Shown: positions 1-6,307 of the stretch, one piece after another | Numbering within the stretch: the stretch's first letter is position 1 | How the letters are laid out: each line of letters begins with the position of its first letter | DNA from: Bacillota bacterium | GTDB taxonomy: Bacteria > Bacillota > Syntrophomonadia > Syntrophomonadales > Syntrophomonadaceae | NCBI GenBank assembly: GCA_017861475.1 | Contig: JAGFXV010000085.1 | Span: 1-6,640 of the forward strand | Direction: 5' to 3' | DNA length: 6,640 nucleotides | Notes under the pieces: generated by a model | The model's input: only the letters and a program-made list of their open reading frames with translations | What the model was told of the DNA's origin: nothing | Databases searched by the model: none | Position numbers and translations under genes: made by a program

Positions 1-139
1 CGATCTTTACACTGATGCGGGTGCTGCCGGCATCAATAGCATTTTCAACCAGTTCCTTCACGACCGATGCCGGTCTTTCAATGACTTCACCGGCCGCAAT
101 CTGATTGATCAAGTTTTCATCCAGCAGTTTTATACTCAT
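1..139 (-). CDS. mutL: DNA mismatch repair protein MutL, N-terminal part (cut by window edge)
   Basis: Only the first 46 codons are present; the gene continues past base 1. MutL couples mismatch recognition by MutS to strand incision and removal, using a GHKL-type ATPase head. The visible peptide carries the family hallmarks: [19 protein letters not shown] at residues 12-30, then VENAIDAG at 31-38. E29 and N33 match, residue for residue, the catalytic Glu29 and metal-binding Asn33 of E. coli MutL, so ATPase motif I is intact. The ATG at 139-137 directly follows the TAA of the upstream HDAC-like gene (TAAATG), with a purine-rich GGGAAGAGG about 11 bases upstream inside that gene. This implies translation coupled to the upstream gene. 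Identity is certain from the motif; whether the rest of the gene is intact cannot be seen. Confidence 0.96.
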   Translation of the reverse strand, partial: MSIKLLDENLINQIAAGEVIERPASVVKELVENAIDAGSTRISVKI

Positions 140-1492
140 TTATTCGTAAACCTCTTCCCTGCCTTTGGCTACGTCCAGCGCAATATATCGATCATTGGCC
201 CGGTCCTGCAGATAAACAAAATCAAAGTTATTCTGGTAAGCAGCCATATCCTTGTATGCATCCATGGCTTCCTTCTGGCAGTCAGGGCAGGCAAAGGTCG
301 GTACGCTGATACAGAAAACATGATACATTTTGCCAGTTCGATGGCGGGCGGATGAATCGATGCGGCGCCAGCCGGGACAAGCCCGACAAACTCTCAGGCG
401 CCGCGACTGATCCTCACTGATTCCATCCGTATCATAATAAATATTTCGCTGTTCACTGAACTCCCGTCCGTATTTTTGCCGGTTTTCCTCAATATGCTGC
501 TGTCGGCTGCGGAAATTAAACAGCTGATGGGAGACAAGCTGATCAATATACTCAATATTGCGGGGATTTTCTTTAAACCGTTCCGGTTTATAATCCGGCT
601 CACGCAAATTGGAATAATCGATCCCGGCCATGGCCATCAACAAGGCCATATTAACATACGGCAAGGCCGTCTCCACCGAATAGCCCCCTTCCAAAACTGC
701 TATATCAGGGGCCAGACGGCGATTCAGTTCGGCGTAGCCGTGAGCGGTAAAACGCATATTGGCCAGCGGATCGGTATAATGATTATCCTGTCCGGCAGAG
801 TTTACGATCAGTTCCGGCTCGAATTCCTTCAATACAGGCAAAACCAGATGATCCAATACCCGCAGGATTCCTTCATCCGTTGTTTCCGGCAGCAGCGGTA
901 TATTGATGGTGCTGCCCCAGGCCATCGGCCCGCCCAGTTCGTATACAAAACCGCTGCCGGGATACAGCGTCCGTCCGTCCTGATGGAAGGAAATAAATAA
1001 AATATCCGGGTCGTCATAAAATATTTCCTGACTGCCGTCGCCGTGATGAACATCCGTGTCCACCACCGCAATTTTACGGATGCCGTATTTTTTGCGGATA
1101 TATTCGATCATGATGGCCTCGTTGTTAATATTGCAAAAGCCACGATTGCCGTGGGCTACGGTCATGGCATGATGTCCGGGCGGACGGGCGATGGAAAAGC
1201 CGTTATCGACTTCACCGTTCATAACCGCATCCGCAATCACCAGTGCTGAGCCGGCTGATACCAAATGGGCATCGGTGATCTGGGCCTCCACATTGGGAAC
1301 ACAGAAATGCACCCGGGCAATGTCTTTTTTTTGCGCCAGACGCGGTTTGAATTCATGGATATTGGGCAGATCCATAATGCCCTCTTCGAAGATCTGATCC
1401 CGGGTATAAAGCAGTCTTTCTTCCCGCTCAGGATGGGTCGGTGAGATGGCCCAGTCAAAGGCCGGAAAAAATATTACGCCGGTATTTTTCAA
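140..1492 (-). CDS. Histone deacetylase-family (AcuC/HDAC-like) zinc amidohydrolase with C-terminal CxxC extension
   Basis: A 450-residue protein. Residues about 1-300 form the arginase/deacetylase fold, which removes acetyl or other acyl groups from amines such as acetyl-lysine or acetylpolyamines; the substrate here is unknown. Visible motifs are RPPGHH (103-108, active-site His107 and His108), GFCNINN (118-124), DTDVHHGDG (145-153, zinc ligands D147 and H149), SAGQD (232-236, third zinc ligand D236) and EGGY (268-271, catalytic-type Y271). All catalytic positions are present, so it should be active. Residues about 300-450 are not part of a standard HDAC core. They hold C369-x2-C372, C394 and C402-x2-C405, which looks like a zinc-ribbon or treble-clef metal site. 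The start is TTG, preceded by GAGGAGGGG five bases upstream, and it overlaps the stop of the HyuA-like gene as TTGA. No in-frame ATG occurs before the catalytic core. There is no signal peptide, so it is probably cytoplasmic. Family call is firm; substrate is not. Confidence 0.9.
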   Translation of the reverse strand: MKNTGVIFFPAFDWAISPTHPEREERLLYTRDQIFEEGIMDLPNIHEFKPRLAQKKDIARVHFCVPNVEAQITDAHLVSAGSALVIADAVMNGEVDNGFSIARPPGHHAMTVAHGNRGFCNINNEAIMIEYIRKKYGIRKIAVVDTDVHHGDGSQEIFYDDPDILFISFHQDGRTLYPGSGFVYELGGPMAWGSTINIPLLPETTDEGILRVLDHLVLPVLKEFEPELIVNSAGQDNHYTDPLANMRFTAHGYAELNRRLAPDIAVLEGGYSVETALPYVNMALLMAMAGIDYSNLREPDYKPERFKENPRNIEYIDQLVSHQLFNFRSRQQHIEENRQKYGREFSEQRNIYYDTDGISEDQSRRLRVCRACPGWRRIDSSARHRTGKMYHVFCISVPTFACPDCQKEAMDAYKDMAAYQNNFDFVYLQDRANDRYIALDVAKGREEVYE

Positions 1493-3183
1493 ATTGACCC
1501 CTCCTCAAACTCTTTAATGAATCCTGGTTTAATCTGCATCCCAAGTTCAAAGATCTTGCCGATACGATCCCAATCACGGATCATATTAAACTGTTCTTCC
1601 CGAATAAACTCTGCTTCATCGGCATACTCTGCCAACCCTCTCTGCTCAGCCAGTTTCTGCATCACTTCGCGGGCCAGTTTATGGGCATCGACCATTTGCA
1701 GGCTGCTTCCTTTGTCTAAATTTCCACATATGCCATCATAATCAGTAAAGTAGGTTCCCTTCTGGGTATCGATATGCATGTTAAAAGCCAGAGTCGGCCG
1801 GGCCAGGGCCGCGCCCAGCGCATTGGCGATAGGCGATAGTTCATGGATGAAGCTGTTCACCTTGTACAAGGCAGCCAGCACCGGCACGATGGCGGATGCC
1901 GCAGCACCGATGCCAATGATCCGTTTGACTTTAAACTTGCGGTCATGAACCACTTCCCAGACTCGATAGGCAGGTTCATTTTCCCATTCCGTAAATATAT
2001 TCCTCAAAGCATCCATCAGCTGCTGCATCACATTATCCTCAACCAAATCAATAAGTTCAGGCAAGGCAACGCCTGATTCCACCTGCAGCTGCTGCACAAA
2101 TTGCCTGGATTTGTCCGCATCGCCAATATGCAAATCGTATTTGCAGTTAAATATATCTGTGACCGTAGCATTTCCTCCGCCAAAACAGGCGGCTGGCCCT
2201 TTTCGGATCTTTTCAATATAAATCCCTTTTTGTGGATCGAAACAGACCGGACTGTCACCACCCAGCGGCAGGGAACGGGTCGAAATGGCTTTGATGTGGG
2301 TATATTGTCCGTTTATGCTTGCTCCCCGCGAAGCATAAAGGGGTTGTCCATCCAACAGCAGGGAGATATCGGTCGTGGTACCGCCGATGTCCAGGACCAC
2401 TGCATTGGCATTCTGGCCGGTAATGGCTTTGGCTCCCATGGTGCTGGCAGCAGGGCCGGAAAGGATTGTTTCACACGGGTATTGCAGGGCATGCTGCAAA
2501 GGCATGGTACCACCGTCAGCCTTGAGAATATCCAACGGGACATTGTCCAGTCCGCGTTTCTGCATGGCCTGTTCAATATCATGAGCAAACGTAGTCCATC
2601 GTTTGCGCGTCATTAACGAATAATAGGAGGTCGCGATGCGGCGAATAAAATTGAGCTGTCCAGCCAATTCCGAGCCGATCCCCACCTCAGCCTCCGGAAA
2701 TTTTGCCGTTATTATATCGCGAACGGTGTGTTCGTGCTGGGGATTTCGATTGGAGAACTTGCCGACCACTGCGATTTTTTTCAAACCGGAAGCACGGATT
2801 GTTTCGATCACACCTTCAATCTCCTGCCGGTTTAACTTTTCCGTTTCCCGCCCGCGAAAATCAATGCTGCCTTTGACAATGTAACTGTGGGGAAAGGTCA
2901 GCTGATATTCAAAAGGAAGTCCCGGGCCGGGTATAAGAATCAACGCCGGCGGTTCGGCGGCATTGGTTGCCAACAGGTTGGTCACCAATGTCGTACTCAA
3001 AACGATTCTTTGTATCCCTTTCATATCCTGATCACTCAGCAGCCGGTCCAAGACGTCCATCAGACTGGACTGCAATTGTTCACTGCGGGTAGGGACCTTG
3101 ACCACTTTTACCACTTGCGATTGCAGATTGTCAAACAGCACCCCGTCGGTATAAGTCCCGCCCACATCAATGCCGATCAACAT
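1489..3183 (-). CDS. Hydantoinase/oxoprolinase-family protein (HyuA-like, short form)
   Basis: A 564-residue ASKHA-fold protein of the HyuA/5-oxoprolinase family, whose characterised members use ATP to open cyclic amides (hydantoins, 5-oxoproline) or to carboxylate ketones. Motifs in order are GIDVGGTYTD (4-13, phosphate loop 1), NPQHE (147-151), a region around residues 178-190 (NFIRRIATSYYSL) typical of the family, ILSGPAAS (240-247), VVLDIGGTTTDIS (262-274, phosphate loop 2), GPAACFGGGNATVTD (329-343), and GIGAAASAIVPVLA (424-437) followed by an SPIANALGAAL segment (450-460). It is shorter than classical HyuA of about 650-700 residues, and no HyuB partner is visible. The ATG is preceded by AGGGGGTGA, which contains the mutS stop codon; only four bases separate the genes. 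The last residues overlap the HDAC-like start. It is probably cytoplasmic. The family is clear, but the actual substrate and whether it is a hydrolase, a carboxylase subunit or another ATPase cannot be told. Confidence 0.88.
   Translation of the reverse strand: MLIGIDVGGTYTDGVLFDNLQSQVVKVVKVPTRSEQLQSSLMDVLDRLLSDQDMKGIQRIVLSTTLVTNLLATNAAEPPALILIPGPGLPFEYQLTFPHSYIVKGSIDFRGRETEKLNRQEIEGVIETIRASGLKKIAVVGKFSNRNPQHEHTVRDIITAKFPEAEVGIGSELAGQLNFIRRIATSYYSLMTRKRWTTFAHDIEQAMQKRGLDNVPLDILKADGGTMPLQHALQYPCETILSGPAASTMGAKAITGQNANAVVLDIGGTTTDISLLLDGQPLYASRGASINGQYTHIKAISTRSLPLGGDSPVCFDPQKGIYIEKIRKGPAACFGGGNATVTDIFNCKYDLHIGDADKSRQFVQQLQVESGVALPELIDLVEDNVMQQLMDALRNIFTEWENEPAYRVWEVVHDRKFKVKRIIGIGAAASAIVPVLAALYKVNSFIHELSPIANALGAALARPTLAFNMHIDTQKGTYFTDYDGICGNLDKGSSLQMVDAHKLAREVMQKLAEQRGLAEYADEAEFIREEQFNMIRDWDRIGKIFELGMQIKPGFIKEFEEGSI
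1498..1506 (-). promoter_or_regulatory. Ribosome binding site deciding the TTG start of the HDAC-like gene
   Basis: GAGGAGGGG lies five bases before TTG 1492-1490, inside the last codons of the HyuA-like gene (Glu-Glu-Gly). The strong match supports the TTG start and re-initiation by ribosomes finishing the upstream gene. Confidence 0.85.
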
Positions 3184-3187
3184 GTTC

Positions 3188-3196
3188 TCACCCCCT
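3188..3196 (-). promoter_or_regulatory. Ribosome binding site of the HyuA-like gene, containing the mutS stop codon
   Basis: AGGGGGTGA ends four bases before the ATG at 3183-3181, and its last three bases are the mutS TGA stop. This arrangement suggests that ribosomes terminating on mutS start the next gene. Confidence 0.75.
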
Positions 3197-5761
3197 GCGT
3201 TTCTCTTTCCAACTGTAAAGGATCATCAAGGCTTCACGGGCAGTCAGGCTGTCCAAATCCAAATGATCCAGTTCTTCCAGAATTTCATTGGGTCCATCCT
3301 CAAAAAGACTGATCTGTTGCACCACCGGATGTCTGCTCGGTCCTTCCGCGCTTTCCAGCGCCGCCAGCACTTCATAGGCCCGGTCAATAACCGTGCGGGG
3401 CAAACCCGCCATCTGGGCTACATGGATACCATAACTCTTGTCAGCTTTGCCGGGCAGCACTTTCTTCAAAAAAGTAACCGTATCCACTGATTCCATGACC
3501 GAAACCGAGAGGTTTACAATACCCTTTTTCTCTTCCGCCAGCCGGGTCAGTTCATGATAATGGGTGGCAAAAAGGGTGCGGGCCTTGACCTTGTCGTGAA
3601 TATATTCGCTGACCGCCTGGGCGATGCTCAGGCCATCATAGGTGCTGGTACCGCGGCCGATCTCGTCAAGGATAATCAGACTGTTGGCGGTGGCATGGTT
3701 TAAAATATGAGCCAGTTCCACCATTTCAACCATAAAGGTACTCTGTCCGGCGGACAGGTCATCGGCTGCTCCTACTCTGGTAAAAACCCGGTCGACGATA
3801 CTGATCCGGGCTTCGGTGGCCGGAACGAAACTGCCGATCTGGGCCATAATATTTATCAATGCTGCCTGACGCATATAGGTGCTTTTGCCCCCCATATTGG
3901 GACCGGTTATAATAGCAAAGCGATTGTCCCGGCTGTCCATTATGATGTCATTGGGAACAAAACGGGTATGCTGCAGTGATTTCTCCACCACCGGGTGACG
4001 TCCTGCCTTGATCTCAAGCCTGCCGTCCCGGGTCAGCTCAGGGCGGACATAGTCATTCAGGAAAGCCACCTGGGCCAGGGAGAGCAGACAATCCAGATCC
4101 GATACCGCCTTTGAGCTGGCCTGAATGACTGGAATATATGGTTCCAGCTTTTGTTTTATCTCCATAAAATAATCGTATTCCAGCGTGCAAAGTTTCTCAT
4201 GTGCGCCCAGGATCTTGTCTTCGTATTTTTTTAATTCTTCGGTGATATAGCGCTCGGTATTGACCAGCGTTTGTTTACGTATGTAATCGACCGGCACCAT
4301 GCTTAAATTCGATTTGCTGACCTCGATGTAATAACCGAAAACTTTGTTGTAGCTGACTTTCAGATATTTTATGCCGGTACGGGCTTTTTCCCGGCTCTCA
4401 TATTCAAGCAGGAAGTTTTTTCCCTGGGCGCTCAGGGCTTTTAATTCATCAATATCCTCCCGGTATCCGCTTTTGATAATACCTCCCTCACGCACAGTCA
4501 GCGGGGCCTCTTCATCAATGGCGGATTCGATTATGTCATGCACTTCGACCAGCGGATCAAGATCGCCTATTTCGCTGAGTATTTCGCTCTGGCAGTCCCG
4601 AAGGAGCTCCTTGACGGCCGGCAAAAGCGCCAGTGAATTTTTTAGCGCCAGCAGATCCCGGGGATTGAGCAGTGGACTGCCCAGTTTGCCGCACAGCCTT
4701 TCCAAATCATAGATTTTGTTTACCATATCCCGACCGGATTGCCGCAGCCCAATATTGGCCAGCAGTTCTTCAACTCCATTCAGCCTTTTATTGATCGCTT
4801 CCATCTTCATCAAAGGCTGTTCCAGCCACCTGCGCAGGTTGCGTTTGCCCATGGGGGTGCGGCACTGATCAATAATATCGAGCAGCGAGCCTTCCTTTCG
4901 GTTCAGCCTGATGGTGGAGGTCAGTTCCAGATTGCGGCGTGTAAAACTGTCCAGCTCCATGTAATCACTGGTCTGGTAAATCTGCAGATTATCTATATGT
5001 AACAAACGGCTTTTTTGGGTGGTGTAAAGAAAACTGACGATCATCGCTGCTGCCAGGCTCCCTGCATAACAGCCTGAAATCCCCCATTCATCAAGGGATT
5101 CCTTTCCAAAATGATCAACCAGCACCTGGCGGCTTTGTTCGCGGTCCAGATCATCATCCGGAAAACTGGAAAACAGAAAATCATTGCCCAGAGGCTTGTC
5201 TTCCCATAAAGAATTGCGGGTCAAACGAGCAGACAGCAAACATTCTGCCGGGGCTACCCGCTGCAATTCAGCATGCAGGTCCTGCAAGGCATTTTTGCCG
5301 TTTATTTCGGTTAATTGAAATTCGCCGGTGGATATATCAATATAGGCAAAACCGATCGTTTCTTCGTCGATATCAACGGCGGCCAGATAATTGTTGGCTC
5401 CTTCATCAAGCATAAAATCTTCAATAATCGTACCGGGACTGATGATACGGATAACTTCGCGTTTGACAATGCCGGTGGCCTGTTTGGGATCTTCCACCTG
5501 CTCGCATATGGCTACTTTATAGCCGCGGCTGATGAGACGCGGCAGGTAATTATTGACGGCATGGTAAGGAATCCCGCACATGGGGACCTTTTGTTGTCCG
5601 CCGTCGCGGGAAGTGAGAACGATTTCCAATTCCCGTGCAGCCAATATCGCATCTTCAAAGAACATTTCGTAAAAATCACCCAGTCGGAAAAATAAGATCG
5701 CATCCTGATGATTGGCTTTGACTTCCAAATATTGTTCGATCATGGGTGTGAACTTGGACAA
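3188..5761 (-). CDS. mutS: DNA mismatch repair protein MutS
   Basis: Complete 857-residue MutS, the usual length for the bacterial MutS1 family, which binds mispaired or looped bases and then recruits MutL. The mismatch-reading Phe-x-Glu is F30-Y31-E32 within GDFYEMF. The lever/clamp region follows (about 260-550). The C-terminal ATPase has Walker A GPNMGGKST (620-628), the signature-like DDLSAGQSTF (667-676), Walker B LIILDE (695-700) and FATHYHEL (731-738). QISLF at 816-820 fits the beta-clamp-binding consensus, and the C-terminal LTAREALMILY segment matches the MutS tetramer/dimer-forming tail. The TTG start at 5761 is chosen because GAGGAAGGG lies five bases upstream and because MutS proteins normally begin with a few residues before FTPM. 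The ATG six codons later has no ribosome binding site. A structured 87-base leader separates it from the YlbF-family gene; the HyuA-like gene follows after four bases. Nothing looks damaged. Confidence 0.98.
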   Translation of the reverse strand: MSKFTPMIEQYLEVKANHQDAILFFRLGDFYEMFFEDAILAARELEIVLTSRDGGQQKVPMCGIPYHAVNNYLPRLISRGYKVAICEQVEDPKQATGIVKREVIRIISPGTIIEDFMLDEGANNYLAAVDIDEETIGFAYIDISTGEFQLTEINGKNALQDLHAELQRVAPAECLLSARLTRNSLWEDKPLGNDFLFSSFPDDDLDREQSRQVLVDHFGKESLDEWGISGCYAGSLAAAMIVSFLYTTQKSRLLHIDNLQIYQTSDYMELDSFTRRNLELTSTIRLNRKEGSLLDIIDQCRTPMGKRNLRRWLEQPLMKMEAINKRLNGVEELLANIGLRQSGRDMVNKIYDLERLCGKLGSPLLNPRDLLALKNSLALLPAVKELLRDCQSEILSEIGDLDPLVEVHDIIESAIDEEAPLTVREGGIIKSGYREDIDELKALSAQGKNFLLEYESREKARTGIKYLKVSYNKVFGYYIEVSKSNLSMVPVDYIRKQTLVNTERYITEELKKYEDKILGAHEKLCTLEYDYFMEIKQKLEPYIPVIQASSKAVSDLDCLLSLAQVAFLNDYVRPELTRDGRLEIKAGRHPVVEKSLQHTRFVPNDIIMDSRDNRFAIITGPNMGGKSTYMRQAALINIMAQIGSFVPATEARISIVDRVFTRVGAADDLSAGQSTFMVEMVELAHILNHATANSLIILDEIGRGTSTYDGLSIAQAVSEYIHDKVKARTLFATHYHELTRLAEEKKGIVNLSVSVMESVDTVTFLKKVLPGKADKSYGIHVAQMAGLPRTVIDRAYEVLAALESAEGPSRHPVVQQISLFEDGPNEILEELDHLDLDSLTAREALMILYSWKEKRRG

Positions 5762-5766
5762 CTTTA

Positions 5767-5775
5767 CCCTTCCTC
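5767..5775 (-). promoter_or_regulatory. Ribosome binding site deciding the TTG start of mutS
   Basis: GAGGAAGGG lies five bases before the TTG at 5761-5759. The later ATG, six codons in, has no comparable site, so the TTG is the supported start. Confidence 0.8.
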
Positions 5776-5786
5776 TCAGTATGAGA
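5774..5786 (-). other. Second small inverted repeat touching the mutS ribosome binding site
   Basis: On the minus strand TCTCA-TAC-TGAGA is a perfect 5-bp inverted repeat with a 3-base loop, immediately after the larger hairpin. Its 3' arm runs into the GAGGAAGGG ribosome binding site of mutS. The structure is short and could be chance, but its position could let it affect translation initiation. Confidence 0.35.
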
Positions 5787-5815
5787 AAAGGCTTGGATCA
5801 AGCGATCAAGCCTTT
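5783..5815 (-). terminator. Hairpin with short T tract between the YlbF-family gene and mutS (weak terminator or attenuator)
   Basis: Reading the minus strand, AAAGGCTTG (5815-5807) and CAAGCCTTT (5795-5787) form a perfect 9-bp stem around an 11-base loop, followed by TCTCA, so the T run is only four bases (TTTTCTC). It lies 33 bases after the YlbF-family stop and 25 bases before the mutS start. The stem is convincing; the short T run makes full termination doubtful. No room remains after it for a separate mutS promoter, so partial read-through into mutS or a role in mRNA processing or stability is more likely. The loop also contains two direct copies of GATCAAG on the plus strand (5796-5802 and 5804-5810), allowing alternative pairings. 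Confidence 0.55.
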
Positions 5816-5848
5816 AAGAATACAGATTTTAAACCAGGTTCTATCTAT

Positions 5849-6238
5849 TTACATTACGCCGCATCCGCCGCCGCAAGAATCACAGCCTGATGAACAGGAA
5901 TCGCTGCCGGATATGGCCTGATTCATGGCAAAATAAACGCCCTGCATGAGATTGTCAAACTTCTCCTGCACCTTGATCAGTTCCTGAATCATGGGGTTAT
6001 TATTAATTTCCTCTTCCATCATTTCAATATTGTTTTCTTCCGCCGCTGTAACATTCATACCGTCCTGCAGTTTATTCTCCATCTGGGTCTGCGCTTCCTG
6101 ATAACGCATGATCAGCCCGTAAGAATCAGCATCTCCGCTAAGTTTGATCTGCATTTCCCGTAACGCGTCAACTTCTTTGGACTGTGCAATAGCATTGCCC
6201 AGGTCATAGGCCATTTTGATGATGTCTTCGGTTGTCAT
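5849..6238 (-). CDS. YlbF/YmcA-family protein with cysteine-rich C-terminal tail
   Basis: A 129-residue, mostly helical protein. Residues about 3-108 look like the Com_YlbF fold: heptad-like, acidic and Gln/Glu-rich helices containing an IIKMAYDLGNAIAQS segment near the start and FDNLMQ near the end. In B. subtilis, YmcA (RicA), YlbF (RicF) and YaaT (RicT) form a complex that carries [4Fe-4S] clusters and affects RNase Y-dependent mRNA processing, competence, biofilm and sporulation. Position just after miaB and just before mutS matches B. subtilis ymcA, but sequence alone does not settle YmcA versus YlbF. The tail has C115-x3-C119-x2-C122-x3-C126 in a Gly/Ser-rich stretch, a plausible metal or cluster site. 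The ATG at 6238 is chosen over the upstream in-frame TTG at 6256, because the bases right after that TTG are the ribosome binding site AGGAGGAG itself, seven bases before the ATG. Confidence 0.87.
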   Translation of the reverse strand: MTTEDIIKMAYDLGNAIAQSKEVDALREMQIKLSGDADSYGLIMRYQEAQTQMENKLQDGMNVTAAEENNIEMMEEEINNNPMIQELIKVQEKFDNLMQGVYFAMNQAISGSDSCSSGCDSCGGGCGVM

Positions 6239-6245
6239 AGGTTTA

Positions 6246-6253
6246 CTCCTCCT
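6246..6253 (-). promoter_or_regulatory. Ribosome binding site deciding the ATG start of the YlbF-family gene
   Basis: AGGAGGAG lies seven bases before the ATG at 6238-6236. The site falls inside the open frame that would begin at TTG 6256, so the longer start would translate the ribosome binding site itself and is rejected. Confidence 0.9.
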
Positions 6254-6307
6254 CAATATTTATGGGCAATCCTTTTTATTCATTTCCGGCGGGCAAATAG
6301 TCCGGCT

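Noticed and set aside
476..1000. Plus-strand open frame of 174 codons opposite the HDAC-like gene
   Set aside because: It lies wholly antisense to a gene with intact catalytic motifs, has no recognisable domain, and its composition looks like a shadow frame.
2101..2616. Plus-strand open frame of 171 codons opposite the HyuA-like gene
   Set aside because: It is antisense to the conserved phosphate-loop region of the HyuA-like gene; the protein has no family features and is best explained as a shadow.
5796..5810. Direct repeat GATCAAG as a regulator binding site or mobile-element scar
   Set aside because: Two 7-base copies sit inside the hairpin loop and arm and follow from its symmetry; no target duplication or flanking element is visible.
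5826..5831. TAAAAT as a -10 box for a mutS promoter on the minus strand
   Set aside because: No convincing -35 hexamer is found about 17 bases upstream, and short AT-rich hexamers arise easily in this gap.
6239..6256. Longer YlbF-family start at TTG 6256
   Set aside because: The extra codons would consist of the ribosome binding site AGGAGGAG; the ATG at 6238 is correctly spaced from it.
6239..6307. Terminator or promoter between miaB and the YlbF-family gene
   Set aside because: The gap shows only a 4-bp CCGG/CCGG pairing and no clear -35/-10 pair, so nothing beyond the ribosome binding site is supported.
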